Notes under the pieces: generated by a model
What the model saw: the letters and a program-made list of their open reading frames with translations, nothing else
What the model was told of the DNA's origin: nothing
Database searches by the model: none
Program-made: the position numbers and the translations under genes
Assembly: GCA_937922705.1 (NCBI GenBank)
Contig: CALAIW010000017.1
Coordinates: 1 to 64,000 of the forward strand
Length of the DNA: 64,000 nt
Reading direction: 5' to 3'
From: an uncultured bacterium
Lineage (GTDB): Bacteria > Atribacterota > Atribacteria > Atribacterales > Caldatribacteriaceae
In this document: piece by piece, positions 62,037-64,000 of the stretch
How positions within the stretch are numbered: the first letter of the stretch is position 1
Layout: every line of letters starts with the position of its first letter

Positions 62037-63596
62037 TCACCCTGGGAAACCTCCAACTCGTGCCGCAACCTCATGCATCAGGTCCTTAAGTTGGAAGTAA
62101 CTCCGAATGTATCGGTCATAGTAAAAAAGGTACATCTCGTGATTCTCTCGATTTGGATAAATCTGCCCTGAAATCTGCACCATCTTCAACGTCGCCTCAG
62201 GAATACTATCATAGAATCCCACACCTACCGCAGCGTAAACTGCTGTTCCAAGGGTACTTGCTTCTTCTACAGTCGTAAGATAAATGGGGATATTAGTAAC
62301 ATCGGCATGAATCTGAAGCCAGAGACGGCTTCGCGCTCCTGCACCGCTCACATACATCTCTTCCACTTCAAAACCAGACTGTGCTAAGGTTTGCAAGATA
62401 TGGTACGTTCCATAAGCAGTTCCTTCATATATAGCTCTAAGCACATGGGCTTTGGTATGGCTCAACGATAAACCCCAGAGGGCACCTCTTGCCAGGGGAT
62501 CTTGGTAAGGACTCCGATTTCCTTGAAAGTAATCAAGGAGTACCAGGCCGTCAGAACCAGGAGGGATCTGGGCAACCATTTTATCAAGGAAAACGAAAAG
62601 GTCTTCTCCAAGCTCACAAGCTCTGGCACACTCCTCTTTAGCAAAGTTGTCCACAAACCACTTAATGATGGAACCAGTTGAACTCTGCCCTCCTTCAAGG
62701 ATCCACATATTAGGTAAAACAGCACCATAATACGGACCCCAAATACCCGGGCTGAATATAGGTTTTTCTGAAAGCGCAAGGTGGCATGTTGATGGACCTA
62801 TAACCATGGCAAGACGCTGAGGATGCACGGCATCAAGACCAACCATAGCTGCATAAGCATCTATACCACCCTGAATGACTGGAATTCCTGGAACAAGGCC
62901 AAGATCATACGCAGCGCGTTTTGTCAATTCCCCAACCTTCTCTCCTACCGGAATGAGTTCTCGTGGCCATTTTTGAAGGAGCTCCTCAAAACGAAGATCC
63001 CGCAGAAGAGAAATTGGCCATCCCCCTTCAGTAGGACAGTAATTCCACTTGCAGATAGCGTTATTAAGTGACGTTACCCAACGATCGGTGAGTTTAAACA
63101 TGATCCAGTTCTGAGCCTCTACGATATAGTCAGCATTGGCAAAAATGTCCGGGAGATTTTCTTTAAGCCAAAGGGCCTTGGGAATCATCCATTCCGGAGA
63201 TTCTTGCCCACCAGCATATCGGAGGAGGGGGTTACCTGTCGCATTGATCCGTTCTGCCTGATCAAAGGCTCGCACATCCATCCACATGATTGCTCGGTAC
63301 TTAGGATTCCCAAACCGGTCTACAGGAAGAACGGTACAGGAACTTGCGCTAACACTCAAAGCAGCAATATCTTCGGGGCGTACCTCTCCCTCAAAGAGGC
63401 AGCGCCGTACCGTGTCCTGAATACCTTTCCACCAGTCCATAGGATCTTGCTCTGCCCACCCTGGACGGGGATGGTACTCAGGGTATGAGTAAAAAGAAAG
63501 TGCTACAACATTTCCCCGAGCATCGAAAATGCCGCTTCGAAGTCCCTGTGTCCCTACATCAATGCCAAGAAAATATGGGGGTTTTGTGTTAGCCAC
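62037..63596 (-). CDS. FGGY-family carbohydrate kinase (substrate unknown)
   Basis: FLGIDVGTQGLRSGIFDARGNVVA, GWAEQDPMDWW, IMWMDVRAFDQAERIN, EGGQSSTGSIIKWFVDNF, VSGAGARSRLWLQIHADVTNIPI, EASTLGTAVYAAVG; GTG start with GGAGG upstream. Confidence 0.92.
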   Translation of the reverse strand: MANTKPPYFLGIDVGTQGLRSGIFDARGNVVALSFYSYPEYHPRPGWAEQDPMDWWKGIQDTVRRCLFEGEVRPEDIAALSVSASSCTVLPVDRFGNPKYRAIMWMDVRAFDQAERINATGNPLLRYAGGQESPEWMIPKALWLKENLPDIFANADYIVEAQNWIMFKLTDRWVTSLNNAICKWNYCPTEGGWPISLLRDLRFEELLQKWPRELIPVGEKVGELTKRAAYDLGLVPGIPVIQGGIDAYAAMVGLDAVHPQRLAMVIGPSTCHLALSEKPIFSPGIWGPYYGAVLPNMWILEGGQSSTGSIIKWFVDNFAKEECARACELGEDLFVFLDKMVAQIPPGSDGLVLLDYFQGNRSPYQDPLARGALWGLSLSHTKAHVLRAIYEGTAYGTYHILQTLAQSGFEVEEMYVSGAGARSRLWLQIHADVTNIPIYLTTVEEASTLGTAVYAAVGVGFYDSIPEATLKMVQISGQIYPNRENHEMYLFYYDRYIRSYFQLKDLMHEVAARVGGFPG

Positions 63597-63646
63597 AGAG
63601 CAAAACCTCCTTATCCCTCCTTAAAACATGATACAATTCCTGTAGG

Positions 63647-64000
63647 ATGGTGCGTTTTCTCGCTGATTGCATGTTAGGCAAACTCACAAGGTGGTTGCGA
63701 ATTTTGGGGTACGATGTCACATATTTCCGGAATTTGGAAGACAAGAAACTCTTAGCCATTGCCCGCCTTGAAAAGAGAATCCTCCTCACCAAAGACAGGG
63801 CTCTTGCCACTTCCGGAAGAGAGTGGGCTTATTTTGTGCAAGCTGAAACCGTATCTGAACAGCTTCTTGAATTGAAACGTACCTTTCACCTTTCTTTTCC
63901 ACTTCCTCCCCGATGTCCATCCTGCAATGAAGTTCTTTACGATATTTCTCCCGAAGAGGCTCGAAAGAACGTTCCCCTTTTCGTTGCTTTGAGCTTCTCG
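63647..64000 (+). CDS. Mut7-C RNase-domain (DUF82) protein, truncated at the right edge
   Basis: Manual translation from ATG 63647: MVRFLADCMLGKLTRWLRILGYDVTYFRNLEDKKLLAIARLEKRILLTKDRALATSGREWAYFVQAETVSEQLLELKRTFHLSFPLPPRCPSCNEVLYDISPEEARKNVPLFVALSFS; Mut7-C core plus first zinc-ribbon CPSC. Not in the ORF track. Confidence 0.88.
   Translation, partial: MVRFLADCMLGKLTRWLRILGYDVTYFRNLEDKKLLAIARLEKRILLTKDRALATSGREWAYFVQAETVSEQLLELKRTFHLSFPLPPRCPSCNEVLYDISPEEARKNVPLFVALSFS

Overview
This 64 kb window is a dense, almost entirely minus-strand run of bacterial housekeeping genes. I see no CRISPR array, integrase, transposase, phage module or rRNA. Gene order is Firmicutes-like in several places (nusA-ylxR-infB-ylxP-rbfA-nrnA-truB-ribF, tmk-darA-holB-ricT, uvrB-uvrA-uvrC-whiA). 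Markers usually linked to a cell envelope with an outer membrane are also present (an ExbB/TolQ-like channel and an RpoE/RseA/RseB/HtrA-like cluster). This combination would fit a deep-branching, possibly thermophilic anaerobe, but the taxonomy is only inference. The plus strand carries a metallophosphoesterase-UDG-radical SAM island, one tRNA-Leu(CAA) and, at the right edge, a truncated Mut7-C RNase-domain gene missing from the ORF track. The observations most worth a second look are: (1) a c-di-AMP synthase gene (cdaA) that appears to start at AUU and is followed by a ~58-aa microprotein resembling only the membrane anchor of CdaR/YbbR, with a DarA-type c-di-AMP receptor elsewhere in the window; (2) a PolA-type 5' nuclease fused to ~250 aa of unrecognised sequence, with no polymerase domain; (3) an ornithine-racemase-like gene overlapping argF whose start codon lies 11 nt after an intrinsic terminator; (4) a sigma/anti-sigma/RseB/HtrA cluster; (5) a GuaB3-type IMPDH-family protein next to guaA; (6) a nusA promoter followed at once by a perfect 13-bp hairpin. 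Everything here was read by eye; no database search was run.
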